NCBI RefSeq assembly: GCF_003086295.3
Contig: NC_092040.1
Coordinates: 63,095,559 to 63,159,558 of the forward strand
Direction of reading: 5' to 3'
DNA length: 64,000 nucleotides
From: Arachis hypogaea
Lineage: Eukaryota; Streptophyta; Magnoliopsida; Fabales; Fabaceae
Shown: one piece after another, positions 42,604 through 52,199 of the stretch
How positions within the stretch are numbered: position 1 is the first letter of the stretch
How the letters are laid out: each line of letters starts with the position of its first letter
The notes under the pieces: model-generated
Databases searched by the model: none
The model's input: only the letters and a program-made list of their open reading frames with translations
Told to the model about the DNA's origin: nothing
Position numbers and translations under genes: made by a program

Positions 42604-44943
42604 ATGAGCAGGAGCAAAGACAAAGGCATTCTTGTTGAGGCTGATCCTGAACCTGAAAGGACCTTGAAGAGAAAGCTAAGAGAAGCCAAAGCACAACTCT
42701 CTTTAGAGCACCTGAACGAATTCTTCAAGGAAGAAGAACAAATGGCAGCCGAAAACAACAACAATGCCAACAATGCAAGGAAGGTGCTGGGTGACTTTAC
42801 TGCACCTACTCCCAATTTCTATGGGAGAAGCATCTCTATCCCTGCCATTGGAGCAAACAACTTTGAGCTTAAGCCTCAATTAGTTTCTCTAATGCAACAG
42901 AATTGCAAGTTCCATGGACTTCCATTGGAAGATCCTCATCAGTTTTTAGCTGAGTTCTTGCAAATCTGTGACACTGTCAAGACTAATGGGGTTGACCCTG
43001 AGGTCTACAGACTTATGCTATTCCCTTTTGCTGTAAGAGACAGAGCTAGAACATGGTTGGACTCTCAACCTAAAGAAAGCCTGGACTCTTGGGAAAAGCT
43101 AATCAATGCCTTCTTGGCAAAGTTCTTTCCACCTCAAAAATTGAGTAAGCTTAGAGTGGAAGTCCAAACCTTCAGACAGAAGGAAGGAGAATCCCTCTAT
43201 GAAGCTTGGGAAAGATACAAACAATTAATCAGAAAGTGTCCCACTGACATGCTTTCTGAATGGAGCATCATAGGTATTTTCTATGATGGTCTCTCTGAAC
43301 TGTCCAAGATGTCCTTGGATAGCTCTTCTGGAGGATCTCTTCATCTGAAGAAGACGCCTACAGAGGCTCAAGAGCTGATTGAAATGGTTGCAAATAACCA
43401 ATTCATGTACACTTCTGAAAGAAATCCTGTGAACAATGGGACTAGTCAGAAGAAAGGAGTTCTTGAGATTGACACTCTGAATGCCATATTGGCTCAGAAC
43501 AAAATATTGACTCAACAAGTCAATATGATTTCTCAAAGTCTGTCTGGAATGCAAAATGCACCAAGCAGTACTAAGGAAGCTTCATCTGAGGAAGAAGCTT
43601 ATGATCCTGAGAACCCTTCAATGGAAGAGGTGAATTACATGGGAGAACCCTATGGAAACACCTATAATCCTTCATGGAGGAATCATCCAAATCTTTCATG
43701 GAAGGATCAACAGAGACCTCAACAAGGTTTCAATAACAATAATGGTGGAAGAAACAGGTTTAGCAATAGCAAACCTTTTCCATCATCTTCTCAGCAACAG
43801 ACAGAGAGCTCTAAGCAGAATACCTCTGACTTAGCTACCATGGTCTCTGATCTGATCAAAACCACTCAAAGTTTCATGACTGAAACAAGGTCCTCTATCA
43901 AAAATTTGGAAGGACAAGTGGGTCAGCTGAGCAAGAAAATTACTGAGCTCCCTCCTAGTACTCTTCCAAGCAATACAGAAGAAAATCCAAAAGGAGAGTG
44001 CAAGGCCATCAACATGGCCGAATTTTGGGAGGAAGGAGAGGCAGTGAACACCACTGAGGAAGGCCTCACTGGGCGTCCACTGGCCTCCAATGAGTTCCCT
44101 AATGAGGAACCATGGGAATCTGAGGCTCAAAATGAGACCATAGAGATTCCATTGGACTTACTTCTGCCATTCATCAGCTCTGATGAGTATTCTTCCTCTG
44201 AAGAGGATGAGTATGTCACTGAGGAGCAAGTTGCCAAATACCTTGGAGCAATCATGAAGCTAAATGACAAGTTATTTGGAAATGAGACTTGGGAGGATGA
44301 ATCCCCTTTGCTCACCAAAGAACTGAATGACTTGTCTAGGCAGAAACTACCTCAAAAGAGGCAGGATCCTGGGAAGTTTTCTATACCTTGTACCATAGGC
44401 ACCATGACCTTCAAGAAGGCCTTGTGTGACTTAGGGTCAAGTGTAAACCTCATGCCCCTCTCTGTAATGGAGAAATTAGGGATCTTTGAGGTGCAAGCTG
44501 CAGAAATCTCACTAGAGATGGCGGACAACTCAAGAAAACAAGCCCATGGACTTGTAGAGGATGTTCTGGTTAAAGTTGAAGACCATTACATCCCTACTGA
44601 TTTCATAGTCCTAGAGACTGGGAAGAGCATGGATGAATCCATCATCCTTGGCAGACCCTTCCTAGCCACAGCAAAGGCTGTGATTGATGTTGATAGAGGA
44701 GAGTTGATCATTCAAGTGAATGAAGAATCCTTGGTGTTTAAGGCCCAAGGATATCCCTCTGTCATCATGGAGAGGAAGCATGAAGAGCTTCTCTCAAAAC
44801 AGAACCAAACAGAGCCCCCACAGTCAAACTCTAAGTTTGGTGTTGGGAGGCCACAACCAAACTCTAAGTTTGGTATTGAACCCCCACATTCAAACTCTAA
44901 GTTTGGTGTTGGGAGGTTCCAACACAGTTCTGAGCATTTCTGA
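42604..44943 (+). CDS. gag-pro: B gag-protease polyprotein, intact
   Basis: 779 codons. The N-terminus is basic and charged. The capsid-like region (about residues 85-300) has LFPFAVRDRARTW, FLAKFFPPQKLSK and YEAWERYKQLIRKC, typical of retrotransposon gag (PF03732). No CCHC zinc knuckle is visible. A glutamate/serine-rich acidic spacer is followed by a retropepsin-like protease with CDLGSSVNLMPLS (about residue 609) and IILGRPFLATA (about 679). The C-terminus holds three tandem copies of SNSKFGVG/SNSKFGI, encoded by the AAGTTTGGTGT motif. The frame stops at 44943 with no RT following. Start chosen by match to A and by the leader hairpin 28 nt upstream. Gag should form the particle and protease should mature it. 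Confidence 0.92.
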   Translation: MSRSKDKGILVEADPEPERTLKRKLREAKAQLSLEHLNEFFKEEEQMAAENNNNANNARKVLGDFTAPTPNFYGRSISIPAIGANNFELKPQLVSLMQQNCKFHGLPLEDPHQFLAEFLQICDTVKTNGVDPEVYRLMLFPFAVRDRARTWLDSQPKESLDSWEKLINAFLAKFFPPQKLSKLRVEVQTFRQKEGESLYEAWERYKQLIRKCPTDMLSEWSIIGIFYDGLSELSKMSLDSSSGGSLHLKKTPTEAQELIEMVANNQFMYTSERNPVNNGTSQKKGVLEIDTLNAILAQNKILTQQVNMISQSLSGMQNAPSSTKEASSEEEAYDPENPSMEEVNYMGEPYGNTYNPSWRNHPNLSWKDQQRPQQGFNNNNGGRNRFSNSKPFPSSSQQQTESSKQNTSDLATMVSDLIKTTQSFMTETRSSIKNLEGQVGQLSKKITELPPSTLPSNTEENPKGECKAINMAEFWEEGEAVNTTEEGLTGRPLASNEFPNEEPWESEAQNETIEIPLDLLLPFISSDEYSSSEEDEYVTEEQVAKYLGAIMKLNDKLFGNETWEDESPLLTKELNDLSRQKLPQKRQDPGKFSIPCTIGTMTFKKALCDLGSSVNLMPLSVMEKLGIFEVQAAEISLEMADNSRKQAHGLVEDVLVKVEDHYIPTDFIVLETGKSMDESIILGRPFLATAKAVIDVDRGELIIQVNEESLVFKAQGYPSVIMERKHEELLSKQNQTEPPQSNSKFGVGRPQPNSKFGIEPPHSNSKFGVGRFQHSSEHF

Positions 44944-45149
44944 GGCTCCATGAGAGTCCTCTGTCAAGCTAGTGACAATAAAGAAGCGCTTGTTGGGAGG
45001 CAACCCAATGTTTTATATTTAATTATTTTCTTTTGTTATTTTATCTCTTTTGTAGGTTGATGATCATGAGAAGTCACAAAATTAATTGAAAAAGCAAAAA
45101 CAGAATGAAAAACAGGAAGAAAAACAGCACACCCTGGAGGAAGATGCTG

Positions 45150-45321
45150 CTGGCGTTTAAACGCCAGTAAGCCTAGCAGTTGGGCGTTTAACGCCCAGTC
45201 TGGCACCATTCTGGGCGTTTAACGCCAGAAAGGGGCACCAGACTGGCGTTAAACGCCAGGAAAGGGCAAGAACCTGGCGTTAAACGCCAGGAATGGGCAC
45301 CAGCCCGGCGTTTAACGCCAG
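45150..45321 (+). repeat. Palindrome array in B spacer (6 units)
   Basis: CTGGCGTTTAAACGCCAG and variants start at 45150, 45181, 45211, 45243, 45273 and 45304, a near-constant 30-32 bp period. The unit at 45181 has stem TGGGCG/CGCCCA where the others have CTGGCG/CGCCAG. Confidence 0.88.
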
Positions 45322-45613
45322 AATTAGCTCAAAACGTGAATTTTGATGCCATTTGGTGCAGGGATGACTTTTCCTTGACACCACATGATCTGTGGACCCC
45401 ACAGGACCCCACCACCACTCTCTCTCTTCTTCCCCCATTCACCAATCACCTCAACACCTCTTCCCCAAAAACCCTTCACCTATCAAATCCCATCTTTCTC
45501 TTCACCACTCACATCCATCCTTCATAAATCCCCACCAACCTCACCCTTCAAATTCAAACCACTTTCCCTCCCAAACCCACCCATAATGGCCGAACCATTA
45601 CCCCCCTCTCTCC

Positions 45614-45621
45614 TATATATA
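45614..45621 (+). promoter_or_regulatory. Candidate internal TATA box for the B accessory ORF
   Basis: TATATATA in a C/T-rich region, followed by CCCTTCTTCAACCC and CACACAACC, about 200 bp before the ATG at 45817. The same arrangement occurs in A at 51057-51064. Confidence 0.5.
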
Positions 45622-45742
45622 CCCTTCTTCAACCCTTCTTTTTCACACAACCTAAACACCACTTCTCCCCCTCTTTGGCCGAACACACCACCATCTCCCT
45701 CTTCCTCATTTCTTCTTCTTCTTCTACTCTCTTCTCTCTTCT

Positions 45743-45779
45743 TTTGCTCGAGGACGAGCAAACATTTTAAGTTTGGTGT
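45743..45779 (+). other. Hairpin + AAGTTTGGTGT module before the B accessory ORF
   Basis: TTTGCTCG-AGGA-CGAGCAAA (45743-45762), six bases, then AAGTTTGGTGT (45769-45779), ending 37 nt before the ATG. Confidence 0.75.
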
Positions 45780-45816
45780 GGTAAAAGCATTGCTTTTTGT
45801 TTTTCCATAACCAATT

Positions 45817-46941
45817 ATGGCATCCAAGGCCGGAGAAACCTCTAGAAAGAGGAAAGGGAAGGCAAAAGCTTCCACCTCCGAGTCATGGGAGATGGATAGG
45901 TTCATCTCAAGGGTGCATCAAGACCACTTCTATGAAGTTGTGGCCTTGAAGAAGGTGATCCCCGAGGTCCCCTTTTCACTCAAAAAGGGTGAATATCCGG
46001 AGATCCGACATGAGATCCGAAGAAGAGGTTGGGAAGTTCTTACCAACCCCATTCAACAAGTCGGAATCTTGATGGTTCAAGAGTTCTATGCCAATGCATG
46101 GATCACCAAGAACCATGACCAAAGTGTGAACCCGAATCCAAAGAATTATCTTACTATGGTTCGGGGGAAATACTTGGATTTTAGTCCGGAAAGTGTGAGG
46201 GTGGCGTTCAACTTGCCTATGATGCAAGGAGATGAGCATCCTTACACTAGAAGGGTCAACTTTGATCAAAGGTTGGACCAAGTCCTCACAGTCATATGTG
46301 AAGAGGGTGCCCAATGGAAGCAAGATTCAAGGGGAAAGCCGGTCCAATTGAGAAGGCATGACCTCAAGCCCGTGGCTAGAGGATGGTTAGAGTTCATACA
46401 ACGCTCAATCATTCCCACTAGCAACCGGTCCGAAGTTACCATAGACCGGGCTATCATGATCCATAGCATCATGATTGGAGAAGAAATAGAGGTTCATGAG
46501 GTTATAGCCCAAGAACTCTATAAGGTGGCGGACAAGTCCTCTACCTTGGCAAGGTTAGCCTTTCCTCATCTCATTTGTCACCTCTGTTATTCAGTGGGAG
46601 TTGACATAGAGGGAGACACCCCCATTGAGGAGGACAAGCCCATCACTAAGAAGAGGATGGAGCACACAAGAGATCCCACTCATCATGAGATCCCTGAGAT
46701 TCCTCAAGGGATGCACTTTCCTCCACAAAACTATTGGGAGCAACTAAACACCTCCCTAGGAGAATTGAGTTCCAACATGGGACAACTAAGGGTGGAGCAT
46801 CAAGAACACTCCATCATCCTTCATGAGATTGGAGAAGATCAAAGAATCATGAGGGAGGAGCAACAAAGACAAGGAAGAGACATTGAGGAGCTCAAGCACT
46901 CCATAGGATCTTCAAGAGCAAGAAATAGCCGCCATCACTAA
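45817..46941 (+). CDS. B accessory ORF, plant 'transposon protein' domain, intact
   Basis: 374 codons. After a basic K/S-rich N-terminus come RRRGWEVL, VQEFYANAWI, MVRGKYLDFSP, LRRHDLKPVARGWLEFIQ, TSNRSEVTIDRAIMIHSIM and VIAQELYKVA (about residues 30-270), matching the PF20167-type domain. The C-terminal ~75 residues are Q/E/R-rich (HSIILHEIGEDQR, EEQQRQGRDIEEL), a probable coiled coil, ending in a basic RNSRHH. The role is unknown. It may have its own promoter (see 45614). Homologues are in A, C, D and E3. Confidence 0.82.
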   Translation: MASKAGETSRKRKGKAKASTSESWEMDRFISRVHQDHFYEVVALKKVIPEVPFSLKKGEYPEIRHEIRRRGWEVLTNPIQQVGILMVQEFYANAWITKNHDQSVNPNPKNYLTMVRGKYLDFSPESVRVAFNLPMMQGDEHPYTRRVNFDQRLDQVLTVICEEGAQWKQDSRGKPVQLRRHDLKPVARGWLEFIQRSIIPTSNRSEVTIDRAIMIHSIMIGEEIEVHEVIAQELYKVADKSSTLARLAFPHLICHLCYSVGVDIEGDTPIEEDKPITKKRMEHTRDPTHHEIPEIPQGMHFPPQNYWEQLNTSLGELSSNMGQLRVEHQEHSIILHEIGEDQRIMREEQQRQGRDIEELKHSIGSSRARNSRHH

Positions 46942-47812
46942 GGTGGACCCGTTCTTTGATTTCCTTGTTCTTTATTCTTCTGTTTTTCGAATTTTATGCT
47001 TATGTTTATCCATGTTTGTGTCTTGTGATCATTAGTGTCTTAGTGTCTATGCCTTAAAGTTATGAATGTCCTATGAATCCATCACCTTTCTTGAATAAAA
47101 ATGTGTTTAATTGAAAAAGGAAGAATTGCATGAATTTTGAATTTTATAACAGTTTAATTATTTTGATGTGGTGGCAATATTTTTGTTCTCTGAATGTATG
47201 CTTAAACAGTGCATATGTATCTTGAATTTGTGGTTCATGAATGTTGGCTCTTGAAAGAATGATGAAAAAGGAGACATGTTACTGAGGCTCTGAAAAATCA
47301 TTAAAATGATTCTTGAAGCAAGAAAAAGCTATTCAAAAAAAAAAATTCGAAAAAAAAAAAACGAAAAAAAAAATATATATATATATATAAAGAGAAATAA
47401 AGAGTTGTGATCCAAGGCAATTAAAGAGTGTGCTTAAGAACCCTGGACACCTCTGATTGGGGACTTTAGCAAAGCTGAGTCACAATCTGAAAAGGTTCAC
47501 CCAATTATGTGTCTGTGGCATGTATGTATCCGGTGGTAATACTGGAAGACAGAGTGCTTTGGGCCACAGCCAAGACTCAATAAATAGCTATGTTCAAGAA
47601 TCATCATACTTTACTAAGAGAACCATTAACACTATCTGGACTCTGAGTTCCTAAAGAAGCCAATCATTCTGAATTTCAAAGGATAGAGTGAGATGCCAAA
47701 ACTATTCAGAGGCAAAAAGTTAAAAGCCCCGCTCATCTAATTAATACTGATCTTCACAGATGTTTTTGGAATTCATTGCATATTCTCTTCTTTTTATCTT
47801 GTTTGATTTTTA
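46942..47812 (+). other. B 3' untranslated region
   Basis: Includes A-rich and (TA)n sequence at 47336-47394 and no credible ORF. It is homologous to 63536-64000 in A and to 32969-34016 in D. Confidence 0.75.
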
Positions 47813-47848
47813 GTTGCTTGGGGACAAGCAACAATTTAAGTTTGGTGT
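47813..47848 (+). other. Hairpin + AAGTTTGGTGT module before the B 3' LTR
   Basis: GTTGCTTG-GGGA-CAAGCAAC (47813-47832), a five-base spacer, then AAGTTTGGTGT (47838-47848) and TG, ending exactly at the LTR start 47851. There is no long purine run here, so this module occupies the polypurine-tract position. Confidence 0.78.
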
Positions 47849-47850
47849 TG

Positions 47851-49579
47851 TGATGAGCGGATAATTTGTATACTTTTTGGCATTGTTTTTAGTATGTTTT
47901 TGTTATGATCTAGTTAGTTTTTAGTATATTTTTATTAGTTTTTAGCTAAAATTCACTTTTCTGAACTTTACTATGAGTTTGTGTGTTTTTCTGTGATTTC
48001 AGGTATTTTCTGGCTGAAATTGAGGGACCTGAGCAAAAATCTGATTCAGAGACCAAAAAGGACTGCAGATGCTGTTGGATTCTGACCTCCCTGCACTCGA
48101 AGTAGATTTTCTGGAGCTACAGAAGCCCAATTGGCGCGCTCTCAACGGCGTTGGAAAGTAGACATCCTGGGCTTTCCAGCAATAGATGATAGTCCATACT
48201 TTGCCCAAGATTTGATGGCCCAAACCGGCGTTCAAAGTCACCTCAAGAAATCCCAGCGTTAAACGCTGGAACTGGCACCCAAATGGGAGTTAAACGCCCA
48301 AACTGGCACTAAAGCTGGCGTTTAACTCCAAGAGGAGTCTCTGCACGAAATTTGCTTCATTGCTTAGCCCAAGCACACACCAAGTGGGCCCCGAAGTGGA
48401 TTTTTATGTCATTTACTCATTTCTGTACACCTTAGGTTACTAGTTCTTATAAGTAGGACCTTTTACTATTGTATTAAAAGACTTTGGTAGCTATCTTCGT
48501 TTTGTATGCTATCTTAGATCATTGGGAGGCTCGCCATTTGGCCATGCCTAGACCTCATGCTTATGTATTTTCAACGGTGGAGTTTCTACACACCATAGAT
48601 TAAGGTGTGGAGCTCTGCTGTACCTCGAGTATTAATGCAATTACTATTGTTCTTCCATTCAATCCCGCTTGTTCTTTGTCCAAGATATCATTTGTTCTTC
48701 AACTTGATGAAGGTGATGATTGTCACGAATCATCACCATTCTCACCCATGAACAAAGTGACTGACAACCACTCTTGTTCTACAAGCAACTAAGGCCATAG
48801 TGAATATCTCTTGGATTCCTGATTGCACGATGCATGGTTGATCGCCTGACAACCGAGTGCTCGCCTGACAAACGAGCCAACCATTCCGTGAGATCAGAGT
48901 CTTCGTGGTATAGGCGAGAACTGATGGCAGCATTCAAGAGAATCCGGAAGGTCTAACCTTGTCTGTGGTATTCTGAGTAGGATTCAATGACTGAATGACT
49001 GTGACGTGCTTCAAACTCCTGAGGGCGGGGCGTTAGTGACAGACGCAAAAGAATCACTGGATTCTATTCCGGCCTGATTGAGAACCGACAGATGAATTCC
49101 GCTATGCTGTGACAGAGCATATGCAATCGCTTTCACTGAGAGGATGGGAGGTAGCCACTGACAACGGTGAAACCCTTGCTTAAGCTTGCCATGGAAAGGA
49201 GTAAGAAGGATTGGATGAAGACAGTAGGAAAGCAGAGAGACGGAAGGGAAGGCATCTTCATGCGCTTATCTGAAGTTCCTACCAATGAATTACATAAGTA
49301 TCTCTATCTTTACCTTTGTGTTATTTTCGTTCATCACCATTACTACTTGAGTTTGCCTGACTAAGATTTACAAGATGACCATAGCTTGCTTCAATACTAA
49401 CAATCTCCGTGGGATCGACCCTTACTCGTGTAAGGTTTATTACTTGGACGACCCAGTGCACTTGCTGGTTAGTTGTGCGAAGTTGTGTAATGCCATGGTA
49501 TTGAGCTACCACGTTTTTGGAGCCATTACTGGGGATTATGAGAGTTGTGAAAAAGTATTGTTCACAATTTCGCGCACCA
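47851..49579 (+). repeat. B 3' LTR
   Basis: 1729 bp, about 99% identical to the 5' LTR by eye, with no length difference. Confidence 0.92.
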
Positions 49580-49584
49580 CTCAT

Positions 49585-50197
49585 TAATGAACTAGATACC
49601 TGGATTCAGCAAACTCTACCTCAAAAGAAACAAGATCCTGGCAAGTTCTTAATACCTTGTACCATAGGCACCATGACCTTTGAAAAGGCTCTATGTGATC
49701 TGGGGTCAGGGATAAATCTTATGCCACTCTCTGTAATGGAGAAGCTAGGTATCATTGAGGTACAACCTGCCTTGTTCTCATTACAATTGGCAGACAAGTC
49801 ATTGAGACAAGCTTATGGAATAGTAGAGGACGTGCTAGTAAAGGTTGAAGGCCTTTACATCCCTGCTGATTTCATAATCTTAGACACCAGGAAGGAAGAG
49901 GATGAGTTCATCATCCTTGGAAGACCTTTTCTAGCTACAGCAGGAGCTGTGATAGATGTCAACAGAGGTGAATTAGTCCTTCAATTGAATGGGGACTACC
50001 TTGTGTTTAAGGCACATGGCCATCCCTCTGTGACAAAAGAGAGTAAGCATGAAGAGCTTCTCTCAGTTCAGAGTCAAGTAGAGCCCCCACAGTCAAACTC
50101 TAAGTTTGGTGTTGGGAGGCCACAATCAAACTCTAAGTTTGATGTTAAGATCCCATATCCAAACTCTAAGTTTGGTGTTGGGACTATACAACATTGA
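49585..50197 (+). pseudogene. gag-pro: A protease, continuation after B
   Basis: It resumes A's gag-pro at NELDTWIQQTLPQ and contains the protease motif CDLGSGINLMPLS and IILGRPFLATAGAV. It ends with SNSKFGVG-type repeats and a stop at 50197. This part is open, but the gene as a whole is disabled upstream and split by B. The apparent ATG at 49517 lies in B's LTR and is not a real start. Confidence 0.85.
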
Positions 50198-50427
50198 CCT
50201 GATCACCTTTGTGACTCCATGAGAGCCATTGTCAAGCTATTGACACTAAAGAAGCGCTTGTTGGGAGGCAACCCAATTTTATTTATCTGATTTTTATTTT
50301 ATTTTATTTTATTGTTATTTTGTGTTTTATTAGGTACATGATCATGTGGAGTCACGAAAAAAATAGAAAAATTAAAAACAGAATCAAAAACAGCAGAAGA
50401 AAAATCACACCCTGGAGGAAGCACAGG

Positions 50428-50667
50428 CTGGCGTTCAACGCCAGTAAGATGCATCTGGCTAGCGTTCAACGCCAGAACAGAGCATGAATCTGGCGCTGAA
50501 CGCCAGAAACAAGCAACATTCTGGCGTTTGAATGCCAGGAACGTGCCTAGAGGAAAAGCTGGCGCTGAACGCCAGTAACAAGCATGAAACTGGCGTTCAA
50601 CGCCAGAAACATGCTTTACATGGGCGTTGAACGCCCAGAATGTGCACCACTCGGCGTTTAAACGGCA
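50428..50667 (+). repeat. Palindrome array in A spacer (8 units)
   Basis: Units such as CTGGCGTTCAACGCCAG and CTGGCGCTGAACGCCAG start at about 50428, 50458, 50490, 50521, 50559, 50590, 50621 and 50650. The stem CTGGCG/CGCCAG is kept while the loop varies (TTCAA, CTGAA, TTTGAA), and one unit uses TGGGCG/CGCCCA. Confidence 0.87.
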
Positions 50668-51056
50668 GAATGGTGTGCAAAGGCATTTTACATGCCTATT
50701 TGGTGCAGGGATGGAATTCCATGACACCTCAGGATCTATGGACCCCACAGGATCACCTCAGGATCTGTGGACCCCACAGGATCCCCACTTAACATATTTC
50801 CACCTTACCTCCTAATCCTATTTTTCTCTTTCCTATGTCACACTTCCCAACAACTTCAATCTCTGAATCTCTCTTCCTAATAAACACTCCTTCCCAAAAC
50901 CCTTCACCAATCACCTCAACCTCTCTTCCCAATTACCCCCTTCACCACTCACATCCATCCACTCTTCCCCATAAACCCCACCTACCTTCAAAATTCAAAA
51001 ACATTTTCCCACCCAATCCCACCCTATATGGCCGAAACTTCACTCTCCCCTTGCCC

Positions 51057-51064
51057 TATATATA
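51057..51064 (+). promoter_or_regulatory. Candidate internal TATA box for the A accessory ORF
   Basis: TATATATA about 190 bp before the ATG at 51256, followed by CCCTTCCATTC and CACACAACAC as in B. Confidence 0.5.
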
Positions 51065-51181
51065 CCCTTCCATTCTACTTCATTTTCACACAACACAACC
51101 AAATATTCTCCCCCTTGGCCGAATACACTTTCACCCTTCTCCTCCATATTTTCTTCTTCTTCTTCTTCTCTTCTTTCTTTT

Positions 51182-51217
51182 ATTGCTCGAGGACGAGCAA
51201 TACTTTAAGTTTGGTGT
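51182..51217 (+). other. Hairpin + AAGTTTGGTGT module before the A accessory ORF
   Basis: ATTGCTCG-AGGA-CGAGCAAT (51182-51201), five bases, then AAGTTTGGTGT (51207-51217). The outer stem pair is A-T where B has T-A. Confidence 0.75.
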
Positions 51218-51255
51218 GGTCAAAGCACAATCTTTTTTGTTTTCCACTACCATCA

Positions 51256-52116
51256 ATGGCACCTAAGGCCGGAGAATCCTCTAGAAAAGGAAAAGTGAAG
51301 ACAAAAGCTTCCACCTCCAAGTCATGGGAGATGGAAAGATTCATCTCCAAGAGCCATCAAGACCACTTCTATGATGTTGTGGCAAAGAAGAAGGTGATCT
51401 CTGAGGTCCCTTTCAAGCTCAAGAAAAATGAGTATCCGGAGATCCGACATGAAATCCGAAGAAGAGGTTGGGAAGTCCTAACCAACCCCATGCAACAAGT
51501 CAGAATCTTAATGGTTCAAGAGTTCTATGCCAATGCATGGATCACTAGGAACCATGATCAAAGTATGAACCCGAGTCCAAAGAATTATCTCACAATGGTT
51601 CGGGGGAAATACTTAGATTTTAGTCCGGAAAATGTGAGGTTGGCGTTCCACTTGCCCATGATGCAAGGAGATGCACGCCCCTACACTAGAAGGGTCAACT
51701 TTAATCAAAGGTTGGACCAAGTCCTTACGGACATATGTATGGAAGGAGCTTAATGGAAAAGAGACTCCAGAGGCAAGCCAGTTCAACTAAGAAGACTGGA
51801 CCTCAAGCCTGTGGCAAGAGGATGGTTGGAGTTCATTCAACGCTCTATCATTCCCACTAGCAACCGATCTGAAGTTACTGTGGATCGGGCCATCATGATT
51901 CATAGCATCATGATTGGAGAGGAAGTAGAAGTTCATGAAGTCATCTCCAATGAATTCTACAAAATAGCCAACAAGCCCTCTACCATGGCAAGGCTAGCTT
52001 TTCCTCACCTTATTTGCCATCTAAGTTATTCAGCTGGAGTTATCATAGAAGGAGACATCTCTATTGAAGAGGATAAGCCCATCACTAAGAAGAGGATGGA
52101 GCAAGCAAGAGAGACC
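51256..52116 (+). pseudogene. A accessory ORF, N-terminal and central part
   Basis: Close homologue of B's accessory ORF (RRRGWEVL, VQEFYANAWI, MVRGKYLDFSP, RGWLEFIQRSI, NRSEVTVDRA). A TAA at 51751-51753 interrupts it where B has CAA. It is split at 52116 by C. The last five bases, AGACC, are C's TSD. Confidence 0.85.
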
Positions 52117-52185
52117 TGATGTGTGGAAAACGATCCAACACAAAACTCACCGGCAAGTGTACCGGGTCGCATCAAGTAATAATAA

Positions 52186-52199
52186 CTCACATGAGTGAG
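52186..52199 (-). other. U5 hairpin of C
   Basis: CTCAC-loop-GTGAG, 5 bp. It corresponds to CTTAC/GTAAG of the FIDEL-like LTRs with one pair changed on both sides. The second copy is at 61169-61182. Confidence 0.5.

Larger units (their letters stand above)
44944..45742 (+). other. B spacer between gag-pro and accessory ORF
   Basis: Noncoding. It contains the six-unit palindrome array (45150-45321), a C/T-rich stretch from about 45400 and a TATATATA box (45614-45621). The proline/serine-rich open frames here are low-complexity. Confidence 0.75.
39214..49579 (+). mobile_element. B: intact non-autonomous gag-pro element (TSD CTCAT)
   Basis: 10,366 bp: two 1729-bp LTRs, duplicated tRNA-Asp PBS, long leader, gag-pro ORF of 779 codons, palindrome array, accessory ORF of 374 codons, hairpin/motif module, 3' LTR. 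Perfect TSD CTCAT at 39209-39213 and 49580-49584. There is no RT, RNase H or integrase. Both ORFs are uninterrupted and the LTRs differ at about 16 positions by eye, so it moved recently, presumably using enzymes from another element. This layout fits what is described for the peanut Feral element next to FIDEL. Confidence 0.93.
50198..51181 (+). other. A spacer between gag-pro and accessory ORF
   Basis: Noncoding, homologous to 44944-45742. It holds an eight-unit palindrome array (50428-50667), a duplicated CCTCAGGATCTRTGGACCCC segment (about 50727 and 50757), a C/T-rich stretch and a TATATATA box at 51057-51064. Confidence 0.75.

Noticed and set aside
45336..45810. Proline/serine-rich ORFs upstream of the B accessory ORF
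   Set aside because: The C/T-rich leader yields P/S/L in all frames; the counterpart in A is not conserved as protein.
47336..47394. Poly-A and (TA)n tract as the tail of a LINE or SINE
   Set aside because: It lies in B's 3' untranslated region, with a counterpart in A at the window end, and no LINE ORF or TSD adjoins it.
49517..49584. Start codon of A's protease ORF at 49517
   Set aside because: It is inside B's 3' LTR; the A gene resumes at the TSD.
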